DNA of 64,000 bases from the NCBI GenBank assembly GCA_030770535.1, contig JASVEC010000020.1, positions 806,001-870,000 of the forward strand, read 5' to 3'. The translations under genes and the position numbers were made by a program. Positions 21,793-33,438 of the stretch are shown here, piece after piece. The notes beneath the pieces were generated by a model that worked only from the letters and a program-made list of their open reading frames with translations, was not told the origin of the DNA and searched no databases. The stretch is from Batkoa obscura (Eukaryota; Entomophthoromycota; Entomophthoromycetes; Entomophthorales; Batkoaceae). The number at the start of each line of letters is the position of its first letter. Within the stretch, counting starts at the first letter, position 1.

Positions 21793-23139
21793 ATATAGTA
21801 ATTATTTGAATGATCCAAAAGACAAAGCAGTACCTAGAGGTCAACACTTTTTAAACATATACCAAGTAATTTCAAAAATCCAGCAAGAAAAACGGATCTA
21901 TGTAATATATGTTACCCAGTATACAGTTAGAAAAAAGTTATTTGAAAACAAAATAAATACAGCAAAAAACAAAGCAGAGATAGAAGAAATTTTCAGTGAA
22001 GAAGAAAAACTATACAAATTATATAAATTCTGTATTGATACTCAAAAAAACACATTTAATGAAACTATTAAAAAATTAAATAACAAAAGTTGTATAATAA
22101 TTTTAGATTTTAAACAAAATATGGAAATAGGAACAAGGCCAGATTCAATAAATCTAGATCATTATAATAAACAGGCTATATCAGTATTAGATTTTGGTGT
22201 ATTATATTTAAAAGATGATAAAACAATAGGCAAAGTTTACTTTGATTATTTATCTGAAATATTGAATCATGGTTCAGCATATGCAGGAGATTGTTTAATC
22301 AATTTGATCTCTACAGAGCTTTTAATTGCGAGCATAATAAAATTAATAACTTGACTGTTAATAATGGGAAAACAGATATAATTTTTAAAAAGTACAAAAG
22401 AAACAGAAATACAAAAAGAATAATAGAGATGCAAGGTATTGAGAAGTGTTTGCACTTTATTAAACATAACAATAAACTACATTATTATCCAGTATCTGAT
22501 ACATCAAAAAGAGCGATATAGCTACAATTAGAGTTATAGAGTCTATAGAAAATAGAAAAATTAAAAGATCGATCCCAGCTTACCTCATAAAAATAACAGA
22601 GAATTTAAAAATTTCGATATTTACTAAACAAGTAGCTTATCAAGTAATATAAATTAATCATTAAATGTTAATATTACTTAAGTTATTAGTAGCTAAGTTA
22701 ATAAATAGTCAAAGAACAAGTAACTGTAATAATATGTAAATACTATTATTACTTGTACTATATAGAGATGGTTAATTATAGTTCTGAGGCTAACCACTCC
22801 CTCCCATGCAGCTATTTATTAACTTGGCAATATATTACTAATGTAGTTATAACATTAAAACAGTTCGTTTATTTGATAACAAATCTGCAATGTATGTTGG
22901 TTATAAAGCAGTTGATAATAAGTATTCCCCAATTAATCTTTACAAAAATATGTATTTAAGATCTAATAGAAATTCAATTAACTTAACTTACAGTATGAGC
23001 TATAATATAATGATTTAGAACTGTGTCTGGGTACTTTTGTTTTAATAAAAGATGATTTTATAGAATTTTAAGCGAAGTTTTTAAAATACAAAATTTTTCA
23101 AAAATTGGATAAAATAATGAAACTAATTCAGACAACTCC

Positions 23140-23640
23140 ATATGTTAATACTCCTCCAATTTTGAAACAATAAATAAAACTTTCTAAACTTATTTTGGTT
23201 GTTTGAATAAAACCACATAGCACTGGCTAATAGCCAATAACACATTAAGTATTCCTATCTCATTCAAATAAACTCCTTTGTCTTTACCAAAATACAAAGC
23301 ATCTAGCTTTTAGTTTTAAAAATGTTGTTAGTCACTATCAAAATTTAGACAATAGAGTAAGTTTTATTGATTCTATTATATAAATACAATCATAACAAAA
23401 GATAAACCTAGTTTTATATTTAACAATGGCACTCTAAATCAACTTAAATCAGCAATTATATACCTACTAACTATATCATTAGGATCCTCAAAAATATCCA
23501 AGTGATTTATATCTAGTTTGAATAAAGTGCTTATTTATTAATACTTGATAAAGTTGATTGATACCACTTTTTTTAATTATAGTTCTAGAAAACTTCTGTT
23601 TTCTTTTTTAACTTGAATTCTTTTTATAAAACAAGCAGAT
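23140..23640. other. Intergenic, nothing recognised
   Basis: AT-rich DNA after T3. No coding ORF. Confidence 0.5.
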
Positions 23641-23739
23641 GGGGGAATATATTTTGTCTCTAGAAGGATTTTACTAATAAATTTTTCGCTCAAATAGTGC
23701 TCAAAAATGAAAAAGTAATGGAGTAAAAAAGATTCCGCC
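23641..23739 (+). mobile_element. MITE M (M11), old copy
   Basis: 99 bp, diverged (GGGGGAATAT to TTCCGCC), still carrying CGCTCAAATAGTGCTCAAAA. The AGAT duplication is intact on both sides. Confidence 0.8.
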
Positions 23740-26700
23740 AGATATTAAATTATTTTATAATTCAATGTTTTTTCTTCCAAGGCCTAGACTACTAATGTTT
23801 TTAAGTTTTTAAGATATGAAGTTTTTAAAATTAATAAGTTCTACCAAAAATTTATCAAAAACTTTCATAACATTGTGCTTCTCTATTATTTAAACTACTT
23901 AAAGAAAATTAAATCTATAATAGACAAAACACCAAAAAAGCATTTGAAAAATTTTAAAATAAATTTACCAAAATAGCTTTTGTATTGCTCTATTTTCCAA
24001 TTTTAATAAACTATTTTTGATATATATAGATCCGGGTAGTTTAATTACTACAAATAAAATTTAACTAAAAAATAATTCTAAACATTCTTATTACTTATAT
24101 ATAACTTTATTAAAATACAAAAATAATTATATTAGACTACTGCTAAAATGTCTAGACACTCTGTATGTGTAAAACTTATTTTGTAGTAATTATATTGTAT
24201 GTATTTCCTTGGGATAGTTATACTTTATAATTATTCTAAAAAAATTATCCAGATAAATAAAAATATAGTATAAGCCTTAAAGTTAACAAAGTTAACAAAA
24301 TCATACAGTTTCGATATTTATAAACCTAATGAAAACTACTAAAAATGCTCTAATATGTCCTAAATAGTAGAGTATCTAAAATTGATCTAACTGGGTCCTA
24401 TTAACAACAAGTATTATAACTTTTTAGACAATAGAGATAAGTAGACGACTGTGTATCATAACATGAGTTATTTTGATAGCTTGCTAAATATGATGGATAG
24501 GGCCTATTGTCCAAGATAAGATAATGTGCTTTTTATAAATATATTAAAAGCAGTTGCAATTTTGTATATTAAATTTTTATTGAAATTATCCAATATGTTA
24601 AAGAATTAAAATTATCTGCAAATATTCTACTTCTTTAAAAACTTACAATATTACAAAACATATTGTTAATGTTAATGATACCTAGTCTAAATTTTTTTTA
24701 AAATTGCAAAGTAATACCGACGGAGCTAGAATAAAATAAAATAGAATAATGATACATAATTTTATCTTGTTAAATATACTTTTTACACTATGTATAAATA
24801 ATAGAGACCTTATACATTTTAAACGACTTTTCTCGCTCAAAAGAAATATATTACTATAGCTATTAATTATTTTATAAATGATTAAAGCAGAGTTGTTCTA
24901 AACTAAGGTAAACTTTTATATGTTCTGTAAATATAAATGTTTCTGAGTAGTACCAATAAATAATGTCTACTAATTTTACTAATTTAAAACTCAATGGTTT
25001 TGAAACTAGTTAGGTTAATTTTTATTAGATAATCCATTTCTACTCTTTTTATTATTCCAGAAGCAACAGCAGGTTGAAAGAAAGAGTAAAAAATGGTATT
25101 TAAAATTTTGAGAATATGTATAAAAAATAATACAACCCTTTTAAAGATAAATTTATTCGTCTAGCATTTAGCTTATAGATAGATACTCAGTTTACGTAAT
25201 ATTACTAAAAACTCCTTATGTTGGATAGTAGAAACATGAAACATCCCGGTTTATCCATTTCTTTTGCGCCATTGATTATAAAACAAACCAAATTAAACTA
25301 TCATATTTATTTAGTCAAACTAACTAAAAATGGTTGGTAACTTATACTAAGCTAACATTTTAAAGTTTTGGCAAAATTAAAGTAAAGTTAAAAGAAATAT
25401 CGATAGGATTATTATAGAACTACTTGGCTTAGAAAATTTTGAAATAGGCGATTAATTTATTTTTTCAATTAAAAATTAGGAAAAACGAATTAACTTTAAT
25501 ACAGATAGGAACTGTTGTATAAGATGATAGACAGGCCACCTTTATTACAATTGTTTTATCAAATATAAAGATGCTGGCGCTATATATAACTAAGTCTGTG
25601 TAAAGTTATAAAATCAACACACTCTGATCCAATATGTATAATTTATAACCAAACTATATAGAATTACATTGTAATTATTAATAAGACCAGGCTTATATGG
25701 TAAAAATAAAATGAGATAATAAATTAAATTAAAAAAGACAGTAATAAGATGTAGGGATTTGATTTGAAAGGTATATTTTGAATAATAAAAGAAATAATTT
25801 TTATACAACTTTCACATATTCAAACAGTTATGTCTGATATCATCTATACAAAGCTTTTTATGCTTCTTTATGCTTCTTTATTATTATTTTGTGCATATTC
25901 ACTAAACATAAATTTATTATTGGTATGGATATAGCAGCTATTTTTTCTTCTAGTTAGTTGGAAAGATACTAAAATTAAAAGCTTTTTTGTTATAAAGTGG
26001 CTTAATGCTTAGTAATATTATTTATAACAAAATCTTATTTAGATGGATAAAATTTACTTATTTTAATTTTTTGTATAATTTTTCGGTAAATAAATAACAA
26101 ATTCATTTATTTGAATCGAATCATAGAAAAGAAGCATAAGGTAACCCAACCCATTAGTGATATAATTATGATAAAAGTTATAAATATTATGTTTTTTTAT
26201 ATACAGCGTTCCACTCCAGGTGCAAAGTATAAATATTATGTTCTGTATTAAATAAGCTATAGTTATTTATTCTGTCAAAGTCTATTGATATTAATTTTTA
26301 ATCCCAGAACACCCCTTTGAATAGTTAAATTATTTGGCATTTATATTTTACATCGTTTACTTTTTTGCAAGTTTAGAACAATTATCTCGTTTTGAGTATT
26401 TGTATCTCTAGGATCCAAATTGCTTTAAATTGTATTATGCTTTATTTTAAATTTATATTATGGAAAGTGGCTATTAAATAAACATTTATATATCGTTTAG
26501 TCTATTACTTTTATAAATACGATATTATTATATGTCTAGTTTTAAAACTTTCGGTACTTCACTAATGTTAATTTGATAAAACTACAAATCCTCTCAATAT
26601 TGGCTTTCTAAAATTTGATTTTAAAGTTATGTCATATCTATTACTTTTTCTGTCTGGCTATTATTGTGAATTTAAATTTTGAGATTAGTTTTGGTATGGA

Positions 26701-26999
26701 AAACAAAGTTCTTAAGCTTACAAGACTATTTAAAGGAGCTAGATTTATTTGAAGTATGAATTTGATTAATGAAAAATGGATTTTCATAGTTTGACTTACC
26801 TAAGCTTATTTGATTTTAAATTGATCTAGTGTTGTTTTAGAAAGCTTGGATTTTTAATATCACTTTTATTCCAAAGTTAAAAAGCTGCCTTTAATTTACA
26901 CTAAAAGTAAAAAAGAAAGAAATTTTAGGGTTTTGTAATGAAAAAGAAGACATTCTGTGACGAGTTTGGATTTATTTTTTTGTCTTTGAATATCTCTGC
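23740..26999. other. Long intergenic stretch, nothing recognised
   Basis: About 3.3 kb of AT-rich DNA. Short ORFs (for example 25614-25808 on the minus strand) lack coding character. No RNA gene, MITE or T fragment seen. Confidence 0.5.
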
Positions 27000-28394
27000 A
27001 TTTTAAAAACTTTGCTTAAAATCCTATAACCTATAACAACTTTTTTATTAAAAATGAGAGTATGCAACAGGGTTAGTTTAAACTATTCTATTATAGTTTA
27101 TATTATAAGCTAAGCTAATTTCTACTAGATCTAATAAAAATCCATAGATTAACAAGGCTTTTACCAATGTAATATATATGTTGATATTAATCAAAGTTAT
27201 TATATTATGGGTATGTAAATAGAGGTATCTATTCTTATAAAACTTTATTGAGAAATACTTATTATCAACTGCTTTATAACCAACATACATTGCAGATTTG
27301 TTATCAAATAAACGAACTGTTTTAATGTTATAACTACATTAGTAATATATTGCCAAGTTAATAAATAGCTGCATGGGAGGGAGTGGTTAGCCTCAGAACT
27401 ATAATTAACCATCTCTATATAGTACAAGTAATAATAGTATTTACATATTATTACAGTTACTTGTTCTTTGACTATTTATTAACTTAGCTACTAATAACTT
27501 AAGTAATCAATCTTACATTTAACAATCTATTTCTATCATTCAACAAACTACTTACTTGTTTAGTAAATATCGAAATTTTTAAATTCTCTGTTATCTTCGT
27601 AAGGTAAGCTGGGATCGATCTTTTAATTTTTCTATTTTCTATAGACTTTATAACTCTAATTGTAGCTATATCGCTCTTTTTGATGTATCAGATACTGGAT
27701 AATAATGTAGTTTATTGTTATGTTTAATAAAGTGCAAACACTTCTCAATACCTTGCATCTCTATTATTCTTTTTGTATTTCTGTTTCTTTTGTACTTTTT
27801 AAAAATTATATCTGTTTTACCATTATTAACAGTCAAGTTATTAATTTTATTATGCTCGCAATTAAAAGCTCTGTAGAGATCAAATTGATTAAACAATCTC
27901 CTGCATATGCTGAACCATGATTCAATATTTCAGATAAATAATCAAAGTAAACTTTGCCTATTGTTTTATCATCTTTTAAATATAATACACCAAAATCTAA
28001 TACTGATATAGCCTGTTTATTATAATGATCTAGATTTATTGAATCTGGCCTTGTTCCTATTTCCATATTTTGTTTAAAATCTAAAATTATTATACAACTT
28101 TTGTTATTTAATTTTTTAATAGTTTCATTAAATGTGTTTTTTTGAGTATCAATACAGAATTTATGTAATCTGTATAGTTTTTCTTCTTCACTGAAAATTT
28201 CTTCTATCTCTGCTTTGTTTTTTGCTGTATTTATTTTGTTTTCAAATAACTTTTTTCTAACTGTATACTGGGTAACATATATTACATAGATCCGTTTTTC
28301 TTGCTGGATTTTTGAAATTACTTGGTATATGTTTAAAAAGTGTTGACCTCTAGGTACTGCTTTGTCTTTTGGATCATTCAAATAATTACTATAT

Positions 28395-28492
28395 GGGGAT
28401 GTTTTTTTGTGTTTAAGAATTTTACTAACAACCTTTCTACTCAAATAGCGCTTAAAAGATAGAAAAAATGGTGAAGTTAAAAAAACACCCTC
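28395..28492 (+). mobile_element. MITE M (M12), nested in T4
   Basis: 98 bp; left flank and position as in M2. The right end is CACCCTC with flank ATAT followed by non-T sequence. Confidence 0.85.
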
Positions 28493-28743
28493 ATATAATT
28501 CAGAATATTAGTTCAGCTATTTATTCTTATTATCCCAAAAACTATAAAAATCATTTTATTAAAAAAAGTAGTTAAACAGATTTTAAGTAGCCTTTTTGAA
28601 ATATTAGTATTTTAAGGAGATATAGCCTATAGCTATTATGAAGTAAGTTATATATATAAAGTCCGAATATTTTTAAAAGCTTTTAAAACATATTAGGATT
28701 ATTTTGAATTTAGAAAATTTATTTTAGTTTAGCTTTTATTAAT

Positions 28744-28778
28744 AATTAACCATGGGAATGACAAAGCGATATTTCACA
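28744..28778. mobile_element. Short terminal fragment of an LTR-type element
   Basis: 35 bp nearly identical to the last 35 bp of the probable solo LTR at 36320-36783, ending ATTTCACA and followed by ATAG, the same flank. An old fragment; the rest of the element is not visible. Confidence 0.5.
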
Positions 28779-29463
28779 ATAGGTTGTAATGTTGATATTA
28801 TTATTATTGCTTGTTTTTGAATAATCATATTGATTTCTATTTATATTAAACCCAAAACTCTTGCATTCATCAAAAGAATATACTGAAGCTATAGTTGATA
28901 ATAACGCTACTTGTTGATTTTTATTTCCTATTTCCCTCAAAGCACTAATTTTATACATTACTTGATTAAGTTTATTATTATTGATAGTAAACTTTAATAT
29001 ATCTTTTCTTTGTTTTGTTTTGTTATAAAATTCCATAAACCTTGGGTTGTTATAAGTAGCTCTTAAAATTGATGTAAATGAATTACAATGTTTATATTGT
29101 GTACTCCTCTCCCTATTGTATTAAAATTTTCAAAAATTCCATTTCGAAGTTTAGTTATGAAAGTTTGCATTTTATTTTTATTTCAACAAAAAATAAAGTC
29201 AAATAATGTGTATTTATATAATACATAATCATATAGCTATATATTATATGTCTGTTAAATAACTAACAGAACTAACATAAAATATATAGTTAGGAAAATT
29301 AGCTATTTAAGAAAAGGAAACAATTAAAAATAAGTTTTAAATAGAGAGATTTAACTTTAGGCTTTTTAGATTTAACCGTCATATTGGACACAAACTTTAA
29401 ATTTTAAATTTTAAATTTGGATTAATTTCTAAATAGACTCTGAAACCAATTCGTACAGCCCCC

Positions 29464-29921
29464 ATTAGTTGTTATTGATTTAAGGAGGAGAGAAATTCAA
29501 CTATTTTGATAGATTGGATTTTTATGGTTGTTTTTTAAGAGCTTTGCTAAATTATTAACAATTAAATGTATTAAATTTCTCGAACTATAAATCAAAATCT
29601 AAAAGGTAAAAACTCGCTTAATATTAATACCTTATTTAGTGTATAATGTTTAGAAAGTAAAACAATTTAGAAAGAAGAGAGTACAAATAGTAAATGAATT
29701 TTAAGTAAAGTGCTCAAGGCAATGTTTTAATGTTTTGTAATTGGCTTTCATAATCTAAAAATTATGAAAACTAGGTTATCTTTATTTAAGGGCTGATTCA
29801 ATATTGCAACCAAATCAAATCATCTGCAGTATGATTTTCTTTTTACAATAAATATATTAGCCATTGGTTGGTTATATTTTATAAGTACTTAACAACATTT
29901 AAAAAGGAGAATAGATTAATA
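29464..29921. other. Intergenic, nothing recognised
   Basis: AT-rich DNA between T4 and a possible small gene. Confidence 0.5.
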
Positions 29922-30588
29922 AATGGTAAAGTGGTCAATATTTTCCTTTGCCATAGCCCTTTTCCTATACTTGTTGGGTATTTTATTTTGTATTTTTAAG
30001 CATTATTATAAGGTAACCCAAATTTTATTTTGAGAGTTAGTTAAACAAACATGATGATGTTTTTTTTGGTTTCACTTTTTTGCACCTTTTAAGCGCTATT
30101 TGAGTGGAAAGATTGCTAATAGATTCTTAAACACAAAAATACATCCCTATATTAACAATTTTACTTAAAAAAAACTAAAAAACATACAATAGTATTCGTT
30201 GCATTGATTGGGGTCTGGCCAAGAAAACTAAAAAAGCTTTTTAAATTATTCTCTCCCCCTTCTCAGCTTGATTTTAATTCTGAAATAGGACTTAATTTGG
30301 TGCAGGTTTTCGAACCCTTTTTCTCACTTTGTCTCTGTTATAAAAAGCACCTAATTTTAAAGTTCAATAATGTTAGAAAACTGGTGCTTACTAGATAATA
30401 AAACACCCCAAAATTTAGTGTTGTTAGTTTCATTTTAATCTTTTAAATTTTTAGTTAAGCTTGTAGCAGTATTAGTTTGGGCAGCTTTATACATATATAT
30501 TTATAATTTAGCAGCATTGTTGGATAAAAGAGAGGAAGATATAGTACGAATTGCGAAAAAAGCAGAAACAGAAACCCCAATTGATTGA
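29922..30588 (+). CDS. Possible small membrane-protein gene with a MITE-containing intron
   Basis: Two coding-like pieces lie 420 bp apart. The first (29922-30011) starts ATG and encodes MVKWSIFSFAIALFLYLLGI..., one hydrophobic helix, ending at a GTAACC donor. The second (from about 30434) follows a TTAG acceptor and reads FHFNLLNFLVKLVAVLVWA..., a second helix and then a charged tail DKREEDIVRIAKKAETETPID before TGA at 30588. Phase 0 joins them into about 81 residues. MITE M13 lies in the intervening sequence. An extra middle exon near 30190-30300 is possible. I do not recognise the protein; it may be a chance pairing. Confidence 0.3.
30053..30148 (-). mobile_element. MITE M (M13)
   Basis: 96 bp, GATGATGT to CATCCCT, flanks ACAT and ATAT. 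It lies in the putative intron of the small membrane-protein gene. Confidence 0.8.
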
Positions 30589-31324
30589 ATTAAAATATTT
30601 AAATTTTAAAAAATCCGAGGTTATAAAAATAAAATAAAGATAATACTTCAGATATTTTCATTTAAAATTATAGTAAAGCTAAAGCAAAGATTAGTTTTTT
30701 TGTAGCGTTAAACTTTTTTAAATAACTAAATTTAAACTTTAGCTTTATATATTGTTAAGTATTTGCTTTTTGATTAAAAAGTGAACAACTGCTTTCAGTT
30801 ACTTTAAATTTTCAATCTTTTTGCAATATTTTTTGTTTAAAATTTAGCTATTTTTTCTAAAGAATTTTGCCAAAGCCTTTTTTAAGCACCTAAAAGCCCT
30901 TGGCTTAAAGTTTGTTTTCATCTGACAAAACAACTTAACAAAGCTTGGATTTCTAAAATAAATTATTAGGCTGATATTTTATTTGCAATAAGATTTTAAT
31001 TTTAGTTTTAATTTTATATCAAACGTTTTGAAAATAGGTTAAGCTTTTTAGTGAACAGTACACACCCATTGATGTTTAAAGTCTAGTAGTTTTATAATTT
31101 TTAAAATTTTGATTTAAGCAAATTTTAGCTAAATTTTGAAAAGTAATAAAATTCTTGGTAAAATAGTCAAGTTTTTTTTAAATTAAATTAAAATAGCGAT
31201 GTCACTCTGAAATTATAAAAATCCAACTTGCTCAGAAAGATTTTATTTTGTAAAAAAGCAGTTGTTGACTTTTGTTTATAGCTTTTATAGTTGAAGCTTT
31301 TCAATCGGAGGAGATTCCAATAAG
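30589..31324. other. Intergenic, nothing recognised
   Basis: AT-rich DNA with no supported feature. Confidence 0.5.
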
Positions 31325-31418
31325 TGGGGCTGTTTTTTTGGCTTCATTACTTTTCCATCTTTTAAGCGGGGCTATTTGAGCGGAAAGACTGTTAGTAATG
31401 AAGCCAAAAAACAGCCTC
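31325..31418 (-). mobile_element. MITE M (M14), fold-back form
   Basis: 94 bp. Unlike the other copies, both ends are of the same type: GGGGCTGTTTTTTTGGCTTC on the left, and the right end ATGAAGCCAAAAAACAGCCT is its near-exact inverse. This gives about 25-bp inverted repeats around the AAGCG...TATTTGAGCGG centre. Confidence 0.85.
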
Positions 31419-32368
31419 ATACGACCATCAATCAGATATTTATAATGTGTAAATTTACAATCTTATATTAACTCTAACTTACCAAATATCAATTATGGTA
31501 ACTTAAAACATTTAGATGTAGTTAATATCCAATAACGTATAGGATATATTTATTAATCGAAATAATTAATTTATAGGTTAAATTATATTACATACAAATT
31601 ATAAAATATAATCTGTGGTTAAAATGATATATATATTAGGTTTTAATATTGAAGACGTTCTTAAACATAAACATAAACATATTAAATTAAATAAGACAAA
31701 ATTGTCTCTAAAATGTTAATAAATTTATAATCAACTTCTAATTTCAAATAGTATGTGGATTATTACTAAGGTTTTTAAAAGTAATTTAGTTATATTTTAA
31801 AACATCTTTTAATTAAAATGTTTTTATTATATGTGATATATGGTACTGCTTATTAATTTAAGGTTTGATATTATTAAGCTTTTAATTAGAAAGTTGTGGT
31901 ATAAAAGGCTAGCTTCAAAATATTAAGGGATATTTAGAATTGCTAGTTATTAATAGAATATTTCTAATATAGATTTTAAAATATATAAGCATTATTAGTA
32001 AGCTAAAGTTTAAGTTTTGATAATTATTTTTACTTAATATCAAAGAGAGGAGGCAAATCCCAGGTATAACCAAAATCCTATTTATTATACAAACTTTTAC
32101 AGTGATTTAAATTAGAAGGTGGGGGGGTTTGTTTGATTTTAACCAAGGGGGGGACCCTTTAGCGCTTTTAAAGACAAATGATGTTTGTTTTAAACTGTTT
32201 TAAACTGTTTTAGTATAAATTCTTGCTATTAAAATAGGCCGATTCCTTGGTTGGAATGCCATTAAAGAACTTATAAAATAAGCATTTTATAGTTTGAGAA
32301 TCTACGCTCCATTTTTTTCTGTTGCAACCAAGGCTTGATGTACTGAAACATTCCAAATAATTTAATAT
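31419..32368. other. Intergenic, nothing recognised
   Basis: AT-rich DNA including a G-run segment near 32117-32155. No coding ORF. Confidence 0.5.
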
Positions 32369-32464
32369 GGGAGTGTTTTTTTGACTTCATTATTTTTTCC
32401 ATTTTTAAGCGCTATTTAAAAGCGGAAATTTTATCAAAATTCTTGAACACAAAAATATATCCCC
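32369..32464 (-). mobile_element. MITE M (M15)
   Basis: 96 bp, GGGAGTGTTTTTTTGACTTC to TATCCCC, flanks ATAT and ACAT. Confidence 0.85.
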
Positions 32465-32702
32465 ACATTTTAGCACTTAAAATGTTGTATCAATAGTAAA
32501 GTGGTTTGAAGGGCAGCAGTTGATCAATTGGAAAATAGCCAATAAAAGAACACGTATATGATAAAAGTTAAGTCAGAGCTTAATTTCTAATATGTTAAGA
32601 TGGACAAACAGTTTCCGCCTCTCATTAAACCATCTAGCTACTATTGTATTTAGCTACAAATTAAAGTTTTACAAGATATAGGAGGTTATAAAAATATAGT
32701 AT

Positions 32703-32808
32703 GGGGATGCATTTTTTTGTTTAAGAATTTTGCTAATAAATTTTCTGCTTTAATAAATAGTGCTCTCAAAAAATGGAAAAAGTAACGTAAATCAAAAAAA
32801 ACATCTTC
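32703..32808 (+). mobile_element. MITE M (M16)
   Basis: 106 bp, GGGGATGCATTTTTTTG to CATCTTC, with a small central expansion. Flanks GTAT and ATAC. Confidence 0.8.
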
Positions 32809-33438
32809 ATACTTGAGAGTTAGTTTTAAGCCAGAGTTTATTAGAAGAAATTAAAAATCATAAAAGAACAGACCTTGAAGGTAAGAAACAGCTTCTTTTT
32901 GGCTAAAACAGTTTTTTTGAAAATTTTAATGACCTCAAAAATAACATTAGAGGGATTGTCTAAATTAGTTTACTTATTTTATCCAATTTTTGAAAAATTT
33001 TGTATTTTAAAAACTTCGCTTAAAATTCTATAAAATCATCTTTTATTAAAACAAAAGTACCCAGACACAGTTCTAAATCATTATATTATAGCTCATACTG
33101 TAAGTTAAGTTAATTGAATTTCTATTAGATCTTAAATACATATTTTTGTAAAGATTAATTGGGGAATACTTATTATCAACTGCTTTATAACCAACATACA
33201 TTGCAGATTTGTTATCAAATAAACGAACTGTTTTAATGTTATAACTACATTAGTAATATATTGCCAAGTTAATAAATAGCTGCATGGGAGGGAGTGGTTA
33301 GCCTCAGAACTATAATTAACCATCTCTATATAGTACAAGTAATAATAGTATTTACATATTATTACAGTTACTTGTTCTTTGACTATTTATTAACTTAGCT
33401 ACTAATAACTTAAGTAATATTAACATTTAATGATTAAT

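Larger units (their letters stand above)
21036..22651 (+). pseudogene. Transposase of T3, internally deleted
   Basis: It starts MQTFIVKLRNG at 21036. M9 and M10 split it. The deletion junction is near 22317-22330, as in T2, so the second Asp and the Glu blocks are missing. The C-terminus ends VAYQVI, unlike T1 and T2. Confidence 0.8.
20718..23139 (+). mobile_element. DNA transposon T, copy T3 (internally deleted, two nested MITEs)
   Basis: It runs from GGGGTTGTCCTAATTGGTTT at 20718 to GACAACTCC at 23139, with ATAT on both sides. It is near-identical to T2 in opposite orientation, with the same internal deletion and with MITEs at two of the same positions (M9 equals M3, M10 equals M2). Confidence 0.9.
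27513..29170 (-). pseudogene. Transposase of T4, broken
   Basis: The ATG is at 29170. The N-terminal part (to about 28780) is separated from the rest by foreign sequence. The first catalytic block survives, and the D2 and E blocks are deleted as in T2. Confidence 0.7.
27000..29463 (-). mobile_element. DNA transposon T, copy T4 (rearranged)
   Basis: The left 250 bp match the diverged subfamily of the 20493 remnant and the left TIR is eroded (start uncertain by about 50 bp). From about 27245 the sequence is near-identical to T2 and T3 and carries the same internal deletion. After MITE M12 comes about 250 bp of foreign sequence, a 35-bp LTR-end fragment, then T N-terminal coding sequence and the right TIR ending ACAGCCCCC at 29463. 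Confidence 0.8.

Noticed and set aside
25614-25808. 64-aa minus-strand ORF in the long intergenic stretch
   Set aside because: Hydrophobic residues from AT-rich codons only; no start context or homologue recognised.
32117-32155. G-rich run as a possible quadruplex or regulatory site
   Set aside because: Two G-runs only, no conserved context; not enough to call.
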